DNA of 64,000 nt from the NCBI GenBank assembly GCA_028583605.1, contig CM053327.1, positions 3,720,001 to 3,784,000 of the forward strand. The letters run 5' to 3'. Positions 33,794-45,217 of this stretch are shown here, piece after piece. Origin of the DNA: Dastarcus helophoroides. Its lineage: Eukaryota; Arthropoda; Insecta; Coleoptera; Bothrideridae. The notes under the pieces were generated by a model. The model saw only the letters and a list, made by a program, of their open reading frames with translations. It ran no database searches and was not told the origin of the DNA. Numbering within the stretch: position 1 is the first letter of the stretch; every line of letters begins with the position of its first letter. The position numbers were made by a program, and so were the translations under genes.

Positions 33794-35958
33794 GGGTAAG
33801 GTTGCTTAAGTCGTACCCCTAAACCAAAATTGTCTCTAAATTAGAGAATTTGTAACAAAATTGTTGGTTGTGAGACTTATTGAGAATTTCAGTAAATGCT
33901 GTCTTTATTTGTTTAAACGTAATAAACAATAATGGTTACATTTCTTTGAAATACCAAATTTAAAAAAAAAGTGTAATTGGTACGAGTTAGGAAACTGGTT
34001 TCTTAGTAGTGGTTTCATAGTAGAAACGCGTTTACACGATGTGTCATTCAAGGATGGTACTGGAGAAATAACATTCAAGTTTTTTTTCACATTATCAGTA
34101 GTCTCAGGTTGCAAGGTAAAAATAAAATCATCAGTGATAATATCAATTGGAAGAGATTCAACATCTACTTGCGAGATCACTTGAGAAGGCGTCTTTGCAG
34201 TCTTTCTCTTCCGCGGAATCAATTTGTTCGCATCCGTATTTTGAACAAAAGTGGATTTTGGTAATATTGAATTATCATCACTATCCATTAAGAAAGGAAA
34301 GCCTTCGTCTCTAAAGACATATCTGTTACTTGGCCATAATCCTGTACATCTGAAGCCATTCATGGCGATTTCCATGCGTGCGGATTTTGGGTAAGCAATT
34401 CCCAATAACTCCGCAACATTCGCCTGTTTGATTGTTTCACCAGGATGTGATCGTAGCCAAACTGATGATGCCTCATTATAATAAGTTTTTAGTGATTTGA
34501 AAAAGGACCGATCCAACGGCTGAAGGCGGTGTGTTGTGTGAGAAGGGAAGGAAAGTAGTATTATACCGTATTCACGAGCAAGTAAGATGGCGTCAATATT
34601 TTTTGTATGGGTGGAATGACCATTTAATAGAAGAAGAACTTGCTTTTGCTCGCTTTTTCACTAACCGTGTATAGGCGATAAAATGTTACAACCACTGAAG
34701 AAAAAGTTCTGAAGTTATCCAACCGTTCTTCGAGCAAGCAAATACACTCCCTGGTGGCGCTCCTGTTTTCAAGTGATCACTCTTACGTGCACGTTTGTAA
34801 ATTAACATTGGTGGTACAAATTCACCTACTGCATTCATGGTGCAAACGCATGTGGTTGTCATTCCTCTTTCACCACTTGTTACTGCACCCACTTGGTGCT
34901 TTCCTTTTGCAGCAATGATTTTTGATGGCTTGTGTACTGTTGATAATCCGGTTTCATCCATATTATATATTTGATTTGCAGTGAACTTTATTTGTCCGAT
35001 ATTTGCTCGTATTTGTCAAAGAACTCATAAACTCGTTCTTTATTGAAGGCAGTGGCTCTTGCCATAGACGTTGCTTCTGGAATTCGTAGAGCCAAGGAAG
35101 GGTTGTCTTTCATAAATTTATAATATCATTTTTTTCCGGCCATTGTTGGTGGAGTTGAATCGATGTTTTAATTTATATTTTTCAGCCAACTGATATGCCA
35201 ATTTTCTCAAATCCTTGACTGTCAATCCGAAAAAAGAACGTTCCAGCCTAAGAGCATGTTCAGCTTTTCCATTTCTTTTGTTAGATCTTTTGGTCTACCA
35301 AAGCTTGTATGAGTATTTAATCCACGTAAATGACGACGCAGTGTTGGTTTAGGGATATTATAAGTTCTATGTGCCTCATTAAACCTGATTTCCTTATTAC
35401 GCAATTTAGTTAATGTCTCCTCCATATCTTCTTGTTGTCAGCCATTATAAACCCTTTTTGACATTTTGTTGGATCTGTAATTATTTACAAAATAGGAAAA
35501 TTAAAATACTTTTTTCTACGCGGATATCGTGACGTACGGAAGCTTAAGTCGTACCACCGGTATGAGTTAAGACGTGCATATGAGTACGACTTAAGAAACA
35601 TGTAAATAATGATAACTTAAAATTATATAGCAGATTGAATATTTAACAAAATCCATGCAGAAAACAATAGGCCGATAGATCTATAACACATATTTAACAT
35701 GCAACATATATTTAGTTAGCTTTTACTTACTGTGGATGATTCCAAAGCACTCCTTAAAATTAATGAACACGGGACTCGTAACGAATTTGTTACAAAACTG
35801 CTCTAATCTTATGCGGCAGGGGCGGACTAATGAATATGCGGACAAGTATAACCTTATGCTATGTGAATACAGTATTTTTAGTTGCATATAGCGTATTCTA
35901 GTGCATTAAATCACTAAGGTACGAGTTTGGCTGCGGTACGACTTGAGCAACCTTCCCC
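33794..35958 (-). mobile_element. Pogo/Tigger-like DNA transposon
   Basis: Terminal inverted repeats GGGTAAGGTTGCTTAAGTCG (from 33794) and the complement of CGACTTGAGCAACCTTCCCC (to 35958) flank 2165 bp. TA duplications lie at 33792-33793 and 35959-35960. It sits within gypsy gag without disturbing the frame beyond the insertion, which fixes the borders exactly. Confidence 0.9.
33905..35425 (-). pseudogene. Pogo-like (CENP-B/jerky type) transposase, broken
   Basis: Minus strand: N-terminal psq-type helix-turn-helix (35222-35425, NIPKPTLRRHLRGLN); first catalytic region MDETGLSTVHKPSKI (34920-34961) with QVGAVTSGERGMTT following; a second catalytic region reading LLNGHSTHT (about 34610-34640), where Asp is expected in place of the Asn; third catalytic region RLQPLDRSFF (about 34500-34530); and a C-terminal domain to 33905 (SVWLRSHPGETIKQANVAEL, FRCTGLWPSNRYVF). 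Frameshifts lie at about 34970-35220 and 34650-34690. The Asp-to-Asn change alone should abolish catalysis. Confidence 0.85.
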
Positions 35959-36478
35959 TATATGCTCGGCAACACAAGGAATTCCCCCTAAGTTTTCCAT
36001 ATTTATTATTATTAATTGTTATTAATATTAAAATGGACTGTTTGATTATGCGCTTAATCTAATTCTGCTCCAAATCTGTATATTTCTACTTAGAGTGTTT
36101 AAAATGGAACGGACTTACCAGTAATTTAAAGTGCCGTCGGATAAAAAGATACGCCACTGTCAGCTTGGAGTGTTGGCACTTGTTCGTCTTCTATCCTGGG
36201 CACTTCGCACGAAATTTACCCTCAACTTTCACCAAGCCGATTGCAGAACGCGAACACTTGTTACTACCTGCTTGTCGTTAAAACACACCCAGTCACTTTA
36301 TTTAAAACTATTGTTCATGTAGTCACTAAAAAATATTTTCCATACGGAGTTTAGGATCACGATATTGCAATGCAATTTATTGCTTTCTACTCACTTCACC
36401 TGCCTTCACTTTATTACTTTGAATTCGTCCTCACTTTATCACTTTTAACTTGACTATCCCAGTTGAGACCCCAAATTT

Positions 36479-36742
36479 TGTAGGTTTCGGAAAAATACGT
36501 GAGTCCGTTTTAAATTAGAATATATATTAAACTAAAATATAAAAGAAGATATGAATAACTAAATATAAAAATTCAGTTCATCAATGTCTTAAAAGTTCGT
36601 CTTCGTTTTTCGCGTCTTTTTTAACAACTGTCCCGCGGTCACCACCCAACAGCCCTCGTACCCAACTCGAAATACAACCACTTGAGAATGCCAATGGCGA
36701 TTAGTTCCCTACGTTAATTATATATAGGAAAAATATGAAACA
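36479..36742 (-). repeat. 5' LTR of the gypsy element
   Basis: On the minus strand it starts TGTTTCATATTTTTCC with TATATATAA shortly after and ends CCGAAACCTACA, followed by the primer-binding-like TGGGGTCTCAACTGG. Its length of 264 bp is reasonable for Ty3/gypsy. The right border coincides with the start of non-LTR reading frame at 36743. Confidence 0.7.
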
Positions 36743-36950
36743 TTACTAAAGTTAATGATTTTAGGGTATATCGAGGAACCAAATGCGGATCTGACCATTT
36801 TCTTCTAAAAGCAAAGGAACATTTCCATTTAGTAAACCAAAGTCTAAGATTCAGAAATGTACAAAGAAAGACGAAGTAGAAGGTTTCTTAGATACAAGTT
36901 ACACCTCTTCCAAGATACATCGATTTTATTCTTATACAAACTAAGACTAA
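36743..36950 (+). mobile_element. Non-LTR fragment, part 1 (endonuclease end/linker)
   Basis: The plus strand encodes NITKVNDFRVYRG and CGSDHFLLKAKEHFHL, the end of an apurinic-type endonuclease of the RTE/Jockey group, followed by a linker (SILFLYKLRL). The gypsy 5' LTR truncates it on the left. It continues after the foldback insertion at 39589. Confidence 0.7.
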
Positions 36951-39588
36951 CAAGGAAAGGTCGCGAAGTGTCCGGCGCCGATTTTGCTAATTTTTGTATA
37001 TGTTTTAGAGGACCAAAATCTAAGAGATACGTATTTTTTTTTATCGGCTGATAAACGGTTTTAAGGGTACTTTTACCCCCTCAAAGTTGGGGCAAAAAAT
37101 GCAGATTTTGCTGTTTCTCACATACCAAAAATGATATTCGAATCATTTTTTTTTTAAGTTTTGTTTTGATAAGAAATAAAAGAAAAAAAAATTTCAAAAT
37201 TTTTTCACCCCCCTCATGGGGGCAAACTACCCCATTTAGAAGTTTTTTAATCATAAAAATGGTAATTACGTCAACAAAATTTTGAAAAAAATATATGTTA
37301 TTTTATATACCACAACTAATTTTACCTGTTTTTGAATTTTGTCGAAAAAAATTTTTTTGGGGGCAAAGACCACTTACACGAATACGTACATGATAGGATG
37401 TATTTTTATGATTTTTGTTTTATATTTTTTTCTGAAGCGAAGTACTTCGACGAGAAACTAATGAAATAATTTTTTAAGATTTTTTCGGTAACCCCTCATC
37501 CCCACCCTCCACCCTTCCCTTAGAAGAAGCTGAGCTACCTACTTAAAACACCGAAAAATTCGAGATTATTATGATCCAGCTACTATCTATATACATCGAA
37601 AAAAAGTTTACAAATTTTTTTTACCCCCACCCCTCCCGATAGGAGTAAATTACCCTCTTATGAAATTTTTAATTAAAAAGGAAATAGTCATTATAACAGC
37701 TCAATTTTGAAAAATAAATAAATTATTTTATACATCCAAATTAATTTTACCTGTATTTGGGTTTGGGTGAAGGAAAATATTTTGGGGGTGAACACCCTTT
37801 AACGCAAATATTTATATATAATCTTAGATATATTTGTATAATTTTCGGTTCGTTATTTTTGAAACGAAGTATTTTAAAGAAGGCAGAAAAATATTATTTT
37901 TAAATTTTGGTTCTACCGTTCCCACCCTTCGTATTCGCATACCAGTAGAATGAGCCAGTTAGCTATCTACTTGAAAAACTGGAAATTCGAGATCATTGCT
38001 GTCTCTCTAGATACCACGAAACAGAGTTTAGAAAGGTCTTAAATTTTTGCATTTCCCATCCCAGGTGACTTATCCTTCTGATAGAAATAGGACGCGAGGT
38101 GTGGCTGGAAAAATTCGGAAAAATTATTTTTATTGTTTCTTGTTGAAATATTTTGTTCCAGGAAAAAAAGAAACGAATATCTTTACCGCCATAATAATAT
38201 ACACTTAAATGTTTTGGTAAATTCCCATATTTCTCGTGTAGGTATATCTAATATACAAAACTTCTAAATTTTTATAAAGTTTAGACAACTGACCGCAGTT
38301 TTTATATAGATATTTTATATACGTATTTGCTCTAAAGGATGTTTACCCCCAACAATTTTTCTTCGACAAACCCCAAAAAAATTCAATAAAATAAGTTTTG
38401 GTATATAAAATATAGTTTTTTTTCAAAATTTTGCTGTTATAATGCCAATTTTTTGAATACTTGAAAACCTCAGAAAGGAGTAGTTTACCCCCTTACGAAG
38501 GTGCAAAAGTTTAGAATTTTTTTTGGTGCATAAAAAGAGATCGTAATGATCTCGAATTTTCCGATTTTTTATTAGACGACTCACCCACTGGTAAGATAAG
38601 GTGGAGAGAGGGGAAGAGAGGTGACTGGAAAAGTTCAAAAAAATTAATTTTCTAATTCCTTGTTGAAATACTTCGTTTCAGATAAAAAACGAATTAAAAA
38701 TCATAGAAAAACATCCTATTATATACGTGTTTGACCTAAAGGGTGTTTACCCCTAAAATATTTTCCTTCACCAAAACCCAAATAAAAGTAAAATTAATTT
38801 TGATGTATAAAATAACATTTATTTTTCAAAATGTAGCTGTTATAATGACTATTTTCTTGTAAATTAAAAATTTCATAAGGGGTAATTTACCCCTATCAGG
38901 AGGGGTGGGGTTTAAAAAATTGGTAAACTTTTTTTTGGTGTATATAGATAGTAGAGGGATCATAATAATCTCGAATTTTCCAGTTTTTTAAGTAGGTAGC
39001 TCTCCCTCCTATAAGGGAAGGTTGGAGGGTGGGGATGAGGGGTCACCGGAAAAATCTTAAAAAATTAGTTTTTTAGTTTCCCGTCAAAATACTTCGCTTC
39101 AGAAAAAAAAATAAAACAAAAATCATAAAAATACATCCTATCATATACGTATTCGTGTAAGTGGTGTTTACCCCCTAAACAAATTTTTTTCGACAAAATC
39201 CAAGAACAGGTAAAATTAGTTTTGGTGTATAAAATAATATATATTATTTTCAAAATTTTGCTGACGTAATTACCATTTTTATGATTAAAAAACTTCTAAA
39301 TGGGGTAGTTTGCCCCCATGAGGGAGGTGGGAAAATTTTGAAAAAATTTTTTTCTTTCATTTTTCGTCAAAGCAAAACTTTTGGAAGAAGAAACTACTCG
39401 AATATCATTTGTGGTATTCGAGAAACAGTAAAATCTGTATTTCTTGCCTTAACTTTGAGGGGGTAAAACTACCCTTAAAACCGTTTATCAGCCGTTAAAA
39501 AAAAATACATGTCTCTTAGATTTTGGTTCTTTAAAACATATCTAAAAGTTAGCAAAATCGGCGCCGGACACTTCGCGACCTTTCCTTG
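36951..39588. mobile_element. 2.6-kb foldback element of inverted ~412-bp tandem repeats
   Basis: It starts CAAGGAAAGGTCGCGAAGTG and ends with the exact complement at 39569-39588. A TAA duplication flanks it (36948-36950, 39589-39591). The outer ~1.1 kb on each side are complementary: landmarks such as TACCCCATTTAGAAGTTTTT (37227) and AAAAACTTCTAAATGGGGTA (39288) pair. Within each arm a unit of about 412 bp recurs: the ACGTATTYG...GGTGTTTACCCCC landmark is at about 38320, 38735 and 39146, and inverted at about 37375 and 37795. Orientation switches near 38080, leaving a loop of roughly one unit. No ORF; C-rich CCCCCTC patches are characteristic. The interrupted reading frame is continuous when the element and one TAA are ignored. 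Confidence 0.88.
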
Positions 39589-39965
39589 TAAGTGAGAAAC
39601 TAAGGTATGTTGAGGAAACTACAACCGAAAAAATGTATACGAATATAATAAAAGCAAAACATGAAGCCGCATATGAAAGTTTGGGAAATGTAGAAAAGAA
39701 AATTTGCGAAAACAAAACATACTGGTGGAATAACGAGATAGAAATGAAAATTAAGGAAAAGGAGATGGCCTATCAAAAATGGTTGGGAACATACGACCTG
39801 TAAGGCCGAAAGTATTATGCAAGGATAAGTAGGGAAGTAAAAAACGACATAATTAAAGCAAAACATTAAAACTGGGAACAAAAGTGCAAGCAAATTAATA
39901 ACTACATGGGTAGCACACACGTTTTTAGAAAAACGGCGAAATTTGTTACCATTTTATATAACTCA
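39589..39965 (+). mobile_element. Non-LTR fragment, part 2 (linker before RT)
   Basis: Continues the 36743-36950 frame: LSEKLRYVEETT, KMYTNIIKAKHEAAYESLGN, YWWNNEIEMKIKEKEMAYQK. This WWN...K..AY.KWL pattern is typical of the segment before RT in RTE-like elements. Stops occur near 39803 and 39869. RT itself is absent. Confidence 0.68.
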
Positions 39966-40214
39966 CTGTAGCAGCGACAATAATTTTAAAATGAAAACAT
40001 ATGAAAGTGCCGTCGATAGACTAAATAACACCCATTCTATAGATACTTAATTTGTTAAATTTCATAAAGGTTAATTGAAGTAAATGGCATTTAACAGAAT
40101 TTATTTTCGACGTCTCCTCACCACTTTATTTTTAGAGATAGAACAAAAAATGTAAAACAAAAACAAGTCAGAATTACTCTAGGATTGCTAATGCATGTAT
40201 TTTTAATATACCTT
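39966..40214. other. No gene seen
   Basis: Short AT-rich spacer between the non-LTR fragment and a PLE terminal-repeat fragment. Confidence 0.4.
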
Positions 40215-40300
40215 AACTGAAATCAAGAAAGATTAAAAAACACAACAAAGGTTGCTCTAACGCGTTCGACAGCCAAGCGATCATCCTCAGAGAGATACTA
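40215..40300 (-). repeat. PLE terminal-repeat fragment
   Basis: AACTGAAATCAAGAAAGATT through GTTGCTCTAACGCG and TCAGAGAGATACTA matches 3865-3948. It ends abruptly where the neighbouring non-LTR reading frame begins. Confidence 0.75.
40255..40294 (-). ncRNA. Hammerhead motif, PLE family I, damaged
   Basis: The minus strand has CTCT, CTGAGGA (a valid CUGANGA), a stem II GATCGC/GCTGTC with a mismatch, GAA in place of GAAA (one A lost), CGCG, T and AGAG. The lost A disturbs the conserved core and stem III, so the motif is probably inactive. Confidence 0.6.
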
Positions 40301-41575
40301 TGTTTGTTACGCTAGACCGTTTATCTATAAATTCATGCTGCTCTTGACAAAGATATTTCTTTACGTATGAATAAATGTAAGAATAAAGAATTATTTAAAA
40401 TGCTTTAGAAACGTTGCACAGCAATGAGACAGGCCTGTAGTTTGAGACTAGTGAAGAATCGTGGGATGCTGCTACGATTTTGGATAGTTTCCATATGTCA
40501 GGTTAGGTGCTATTTTGGAGGATAGCATTGAATATTAGATGCAAATGCTTAACAAGGCAAACTAATAATCCTTCAAAAGGAAACTAGAAACTTGATCATG
40601 TCCGGCTGTTATTGAGTTCTTCAATTTACCTAAGGCATTTAAAACATCTTCCTCGGAAATATTGGTGATGTTTAAACAAGAAAGTTTTGTCAGAAGTGAG
40701 AGACAACCCAATTTAGAAGTAGTCAAAGATGGTGTAAATGCAGATTTGAAAAAAGAGGCGAAGGCGTTAACAATATCTTGAGGATTGTCAATCGATACTT
40801 CATTATATTTCATTTTTACTGGTATTCTAGTTTAACCATTTTTTAACCTAACATAGTTCCAAAGTTGTTTTGGATCTTCAGAAATACTATTCTGGGCTTG
40901 ATAAGCGTAGTTTTTATATGCAGTAGTAAATTGCTTTTTAATGAGCTTACGTTACGTGCGTTATCGTTTCGAAATTATTATAAAACACTTGCTGAATAAT
41001 ACCCACTTTATTACCAAACTATAATGAACTCACTTATTGACGTCTAACTACTAACTCACTAACTATACTGTCTAAATGACTGACTGATTCGAGGGAAAGG
41101 CGACCGCCTTATATAGTTTTGGCTCCCGGGTTCTAGGAAAATCCCGCATATAAGGCTTATCGTTTGCCGAAATTTCTGGAACGCTTATCTGCCGTTTGCT
41201 TCGTTATTGCGGTCGCTTTTCCCTTATCAGATCTTTCTAGAAAATTTTCTTACGTACTAAGTTTTATAATTTACATTTCGCTATAATATTCTATTTGATT
41301 TGATCTGAATTTCTTTAAATATAGTAATCTTATATGAATATTGTTTTTAATTTCAGGGGTGAACCAAGATGGATATCGACTATTATTTTTATTACTAGAA
41401 TATTTTGGAACATATTGAGTGAATATTTCATTTACTTTACCATAGAAATGTACAATCATTGCATCGACATTAGAATAATTATTTAAAGTAGTCCAATCAG
41501 TATTAAGTAGATGCTTGTATAGTTCGGGATAATTGGCCCTTCCTTTTGTTTGAAAATGTCCTCTATATTTTAAAT
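40300..41575 (-). mobile_element. Non-LTR retrotransposon fragment split by a solo LTR
   Basis: The minus-strand frame runs from 41575: WTTLNNY and MIVHFYGKVNEIFTQYVPKY, RYPSWFTPEIKNNI (41271-41500). After the LTR at 40957-41275 it resumes with KKQFTTAYKNYAYQAQNSIS (about 40900-40950), then VSIDNPQDIVNAFASFFKSA, SEEDVLNALGKLKNSITAGH (40562-40813), SNYRPVSLLCNVSKAF (about 40410-40450) and EQHEFIDKRSSVTNI (about 40310-40350). This is the linker and first RT motifs of a Jockey/I-type element. The RT is cut off by the PLE fragment. Confidence 0.78.
40957..41275 (-). repeat. Solo LTR, related to 23701-24033
   Basis: On the minus strand it starts TGTAAATTATAAAAC and ends CGATAACGCA. It contains a CTATATAAGG promoter box (41108-41117) and AATAAA (about 41008), and shares GGCAGATAAGCGTTC with the LTR at 23701. 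Flanks TTACG (40952-40956) and TTTCG (41276-41280) may be a decayed 5-bp duplication. Confidence 0.6.
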
Positions 41576-42109
41576 GTCGATTTTTTTTAAATTTTCGATC
41601 ATATTTTAAATTTTCTTATTTTTTTGAAAATTTTTATCATCAAATTTTCAATTAAAAAGTTATATGTGTACTTGGAAAAAATACTTACTTGTTTAGCTTC
41701 CTTAGGACAATACGAATTATCGTCTACGAAGAAAAAAAAAATTCGATGTTTTGCACTAGATTCACAAAACTCGAGACATTTGTATCTAGTGATTAATAAT
41801 CGTTTCTTTGTTTCTTTTCAATGTTCTGCACTGTTCGCAATTTAGCATTTTCTCCGAAAATTGATATCGGTATTGCATATTTTCTACTTTCGAATACAAA
41901 ATAGTTGTATTATCTTAAGCAGATTACTCCCTGAAGGGATCAATTACCAAAAAGGCTGATACAACTAATTGTTTCTTATAAACTCAAATCTTAAAAACTG
42001 TTTTCATATTACCAACTTCAAAAATGAGGCAATTTCATAAAAATTTTCATCCAGTATTAACATTCTTGTGGAACGAATTTTCAAACAGTTCTTTCTTAAA
42101 AACAAATAT
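41576..42109. other. AT-rich sequence, no gene seen
   Basis: AAATTTTC-type array texture to about 41660, then unassigned sequence. The ORF at 41624-41845 has no motif. Confidence 0.4.
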
Positions 42110-42225
42110 TTCTTAGGTTTTTTGTACAAATACTTTGCTTCAGAAAAAAAAACGGAACAAAAATCATAAAAATATATTCTATCATATACATATTCGTTTA
42201 AGTAGTGTTTACCCCCACCTTTCCT
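42110..42225 (+). repeat. Partial unit of the 412-bp foldback repeat
   Basis: TACTTTGCTTCAGAAAAAAA, ATCATAAAAATATATTCTAT and GTAGTGTTTACCCCC match the unit at about 39090-39175. Nothing else of the foldback is adjacent. Confidence 0.7.
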
Positions 42226-44084
42226 TTTTAGTCTCACGTTATATAAGAAAAAAATAAGAAAAAAGGGACTCATATGAGAAATGGCATGCCCAGGCTCAGA
42301 CTGGGTTGTCTGCTATTAAATGTTTAAAGTGTTAATAAGTAGATATAACTTAGGGACCTTTTTTTTTAGTCGACATTAACAAAAATAATTTAAAGATATC
42401 TGTAACCGAAATAATATCTAAAACTATCCGATATCCGAAATAATTTTATATCCCTATCCGTAATCAAAAGCGATATAATATCCAGAATATATTCGTATCC
42501 GCATCCAGATACGAAATATCATATCCCTAACTACCCTAGTTTCTATAAAATTTGAAATCGCAAAATTCAAGCTTCACTTTTTAGTTTTATTCCCAAAACC
42601 GATAAAGATCTTAACAATTTCTGGAGGTATGCTTTTTATTTTTAAAATTTCGAATTAATAGAGATTTTTTTTTAGAAATTCAAATTATTTATTCAAAATC
42701 TTAACTTTAAATGTAAGATTTTAATTTTTTCCAATGATTTTGATTTCTGGTGCAAAATTTTGTCCTCAACTTTTGTCGAATATTTGTTTCGAAATTTGTA
42801 AAACATTTGTAACGTTTTTCAAAACGTTACTTTATTTTTTCACTTCTTTCCTAAAACTTGTACTGAACTATTTTTACTTTTTTTTTTACCATAATCTTGT
42901 AGTAATGTGATATTTCTCTAAAGATTTCGAGTATAAACTTGAGTCGTCTATGATTTTAAGGTTAGCCAAGTTTCTTCCGAGAGATTATTTTTTAAATTAA
43001 AATACTATAACCAAATAAACTAAGAAATTATTTGAGCCAAAATAATATTGAAGCATCTATGCTCATTCCTCTTGAAATAAATTGTTTGCTCCAAATCGAA
43101 AACGAAATATTAAAATATATTTGCTTTATAAGCATATACTTTACACCTTTACTGTAAAAATAATCTACATTTATTTGAGATATATTAATTTCGTGATTGT
43201 ATTTCAGATAAAACTAATAAAAAAATTAAATTATTTGTTTTTATTAATCTTGTTGTAACTGCAATTATTCGACAAATCTGTAAAAAATATATAATATATT
43301 TTTAAATATTACATATAATATGCCGTTGGTTTTATTTTTCTAATTTATTTAGTTCAAGAGATTCAAAATTTAAAAAATCCTTCTTCAATTGAAAATTTTT
43401 ACTAACATCTTCTAATCATGTTGAAATATCAAGTTCAAATACACATAAATTTTGTTCATATGTCGAGGTGATAATTTTTCGAAAATATTAGTGCAGGTTT
43501 CCATTTGGGGGCACTTAGCCATACTTATGCCTGCTAGACCCTTTCCAGAAAAAGATGAAGTTTGATAGACAAGTCGAAATTTGCATTAAGTCGAATTTCA
43601 AAAAAGTTGAGATTTTTAGAAAATGTTAAATTTTGAGAAAAGACGAAATTTAAAAGAAAAACACGAATTTTGATGCAAAAATTGTAAATTTTGAGAAAGT
43701 TGCATTTTGACAAGCGAGGTCGGATTTTAGAAGGAATTTGAAATTGTAGAAAAAATTTTGTTAAAAAAGATGGATTTTGAAAAGAGTCGAAATTTCGAGA
43801 AAACGTTGACATTTGAAGTACTTATTTCCAGGAAAAAATGTAAATTTCTGGAAAAGATTCCTGCAGCTTGAAATAAAAATTTTCGGTTGGCTATATGAAC
43901 CAGCATAGCTTCGCTAGCTTCCATGAAGAACACGTCACTGACTTGTTCTCTTTTCAGGTTTACAGATTTGTGATACATTTGGGCTACTAAAGCACTGAAC
44001 TAAACACTGTGGCTTGTGATTAAGTACAAAGAAGGTTTCACAACTTTACCACAGTTATAGTAATAATTGTAATTTATAATATGC
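42226..44084. other. AT-rich sequence with a degenerate array, no gene
   Basis: ATCCGAAATA-type low-complexity sequence at 42400-42540; a short hairpin GTAACG...CGTTAC at 42809-42831; a degenerate AAATTTTGAGAAA array at 43540-43860. No coding features are supported. Confidence 0.45.
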
Positions 44085-44345
44085 TTGGACAGACCTAAGA
44101 GATCCATTAAAACTAGATTTAAAGAACATATCGCTCATTTTAGGTACAATAGAGAAGAAAAATCAAGTGCCGCCCTACATATGATAAGTACAGGACACAA
44201 AATTAACATCGAAAAATTTAAAATTGTTAAGTTCGGTCACAAATAAGAGAACTTGACGCATGCAAAACAATTTACATCAACCAGAGGCCAGATTACCCTT
44301 AATGGAGAAAAAGGACCATTGGTGGCCTCCAGTTTATTGAAGGTT
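44085..44345 (+). pseudogene. Second PLE: GIY-YIG endonuclease C-terminal remnant
   Basis: The plus strand encodes LGQT, a frameshift, then RSIKTRFKEHIAHFRYNREE, KSSAALHMISTGHKINIEKF (44105-44210), and after a further stop ELDACKTIYINQRPDYPL (44250-44300). This resembles the end of the GIY-YIG domain of the PLE at 4212-5880 but is clearly diverged. RT is missing. A hammerhead-like motif follows 140 bp downstream in the same orientation, the same gene-to-ribozyme order as in the first PLE. Confidence 0.72.
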
Positions 44346-44484
44346 ACTTATGGTAGGTCAAAATTACTTGCACCAGATGTGTTAAACAATTAGAAATAGG
44401 AAAGAAAGCAAAAGACTGTCAGTATCGATTTGAATCTCAATGCAGATGACGTCGATGTATCTTTTGCTAATCTTTTTAGATTAG

Positions 44485-44529
44485 TACGCTTGAAAATGCC
44501 AGTTCTGCTGGCGAAATACGTATCGCGTA
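44485..44529 (+). ncRNA. Hammerhead-like motif, PLE family II, core-mutated
   Basis: Stem I TACGC (44485-44489) pairs with GCGTA (44525-44529). The core reads TTGAAAA against CUGANGA (first C to T and the second G to A). Stem II GCCAG/CTGGC has a 5-nt loop. GAAA (44513-44516) leads into the 8-nt palindrome ATACGTAT as stem III, then C44524 at the cleavage position. The architecture is complete, but the two core substitutions predict inactivity. Confidence 0.65.
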
Positions 44530-45217
44530 ATTATTTATTTAATTGCCGATAAAGGGGTAAAACCTTCTTTGGATATTTGGGCTTGATCACAAAAGTATTA
44601 TCTCTCATCTTATTCATGGAAGGACTTAGACTTGCATTCAGATACAGCACTATATAGAAAACATAAAACGCTAGTGCGAACTCATTGGCCCCCTAATAAC
44701 CTACCTACGCTAAATATACACGTACACGTTTGTTTTACTGACATCCTCGTTTGTAATGTCAAATAATGAAAACAAAACATCATAGGTTGCCAACAATTAA
44801 AACAAAGCTCTAAACTAAAATTTGTTATTTCACGATTAATTGTGAAAGGAGGGAGACAATAGACATAATAAATAAACGTATACATACAATGGACCAGCGT
44901 AAAGGTCAGCAGAACGTTTCCCAGAAAGATTTTCTAAAACAACCGGTAATGTGTCCCTGGAAAACAGCCCAAGCCGTATCCGTCTTCACTTCTAAATAAA
45001 AATAGACACTGCACCCAAAATAACAACACGTCTTTAACTAATCACTGTTCGAATAACCACTGGGTGAGTACGCAATTAACAAACGATACTTTGACGTTTC
45101 TCCGTGCTGATTTTTAGGGCAATACGTCAAGTCCCATGGAAACGAGAAATTCGTCGACGTACGATTCCATGCAACAATCTTCTAGTCATTTTTTTCATTT
45201 TTTACGCCTTGATGCAG
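44530..45217. other. No gene seen
   Basis: Spacer between the PLE remnant and exon A. It is partly less AT-rich but has no recognised feature, apart from a weaker alternative acceptor (TGATTTTTAG, 45108-45117). Confidence 0.35.

Larger units (their letters stand above)
30584..36742 (-). mobile_element. Ty3/gypsy LTR retrotransposon, 3'-truncated
   Basis: 5' to 3' on the minus strand: 5' LTR (36479-36742), primer-binding-like TGGGGTCTCAACTGG (about 36460-36474), gag start (36000), gag interrupted by a pogo-like transposon (33794-35958), zinc knuckles, protease, RT, RNase H remnant and integrase, truncated at 30584 inside the integrase core. There is no 3' LTR. At its right border the LTR abuts a non-LTR fragment. 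Multiple stops and frameshifts. Confidence 0.85.

Noticed and set aside
33147..33822. Phe-rich plus-strand ORFs
   Set aside because: Antisense to the lysine-rich gag of the gypsy element.
39600..39920. 106-residue minus-strand hydrophobic ORF
   Set aside because: Antisense to the non-LTR linker encoding WWNNEIEMKIK.
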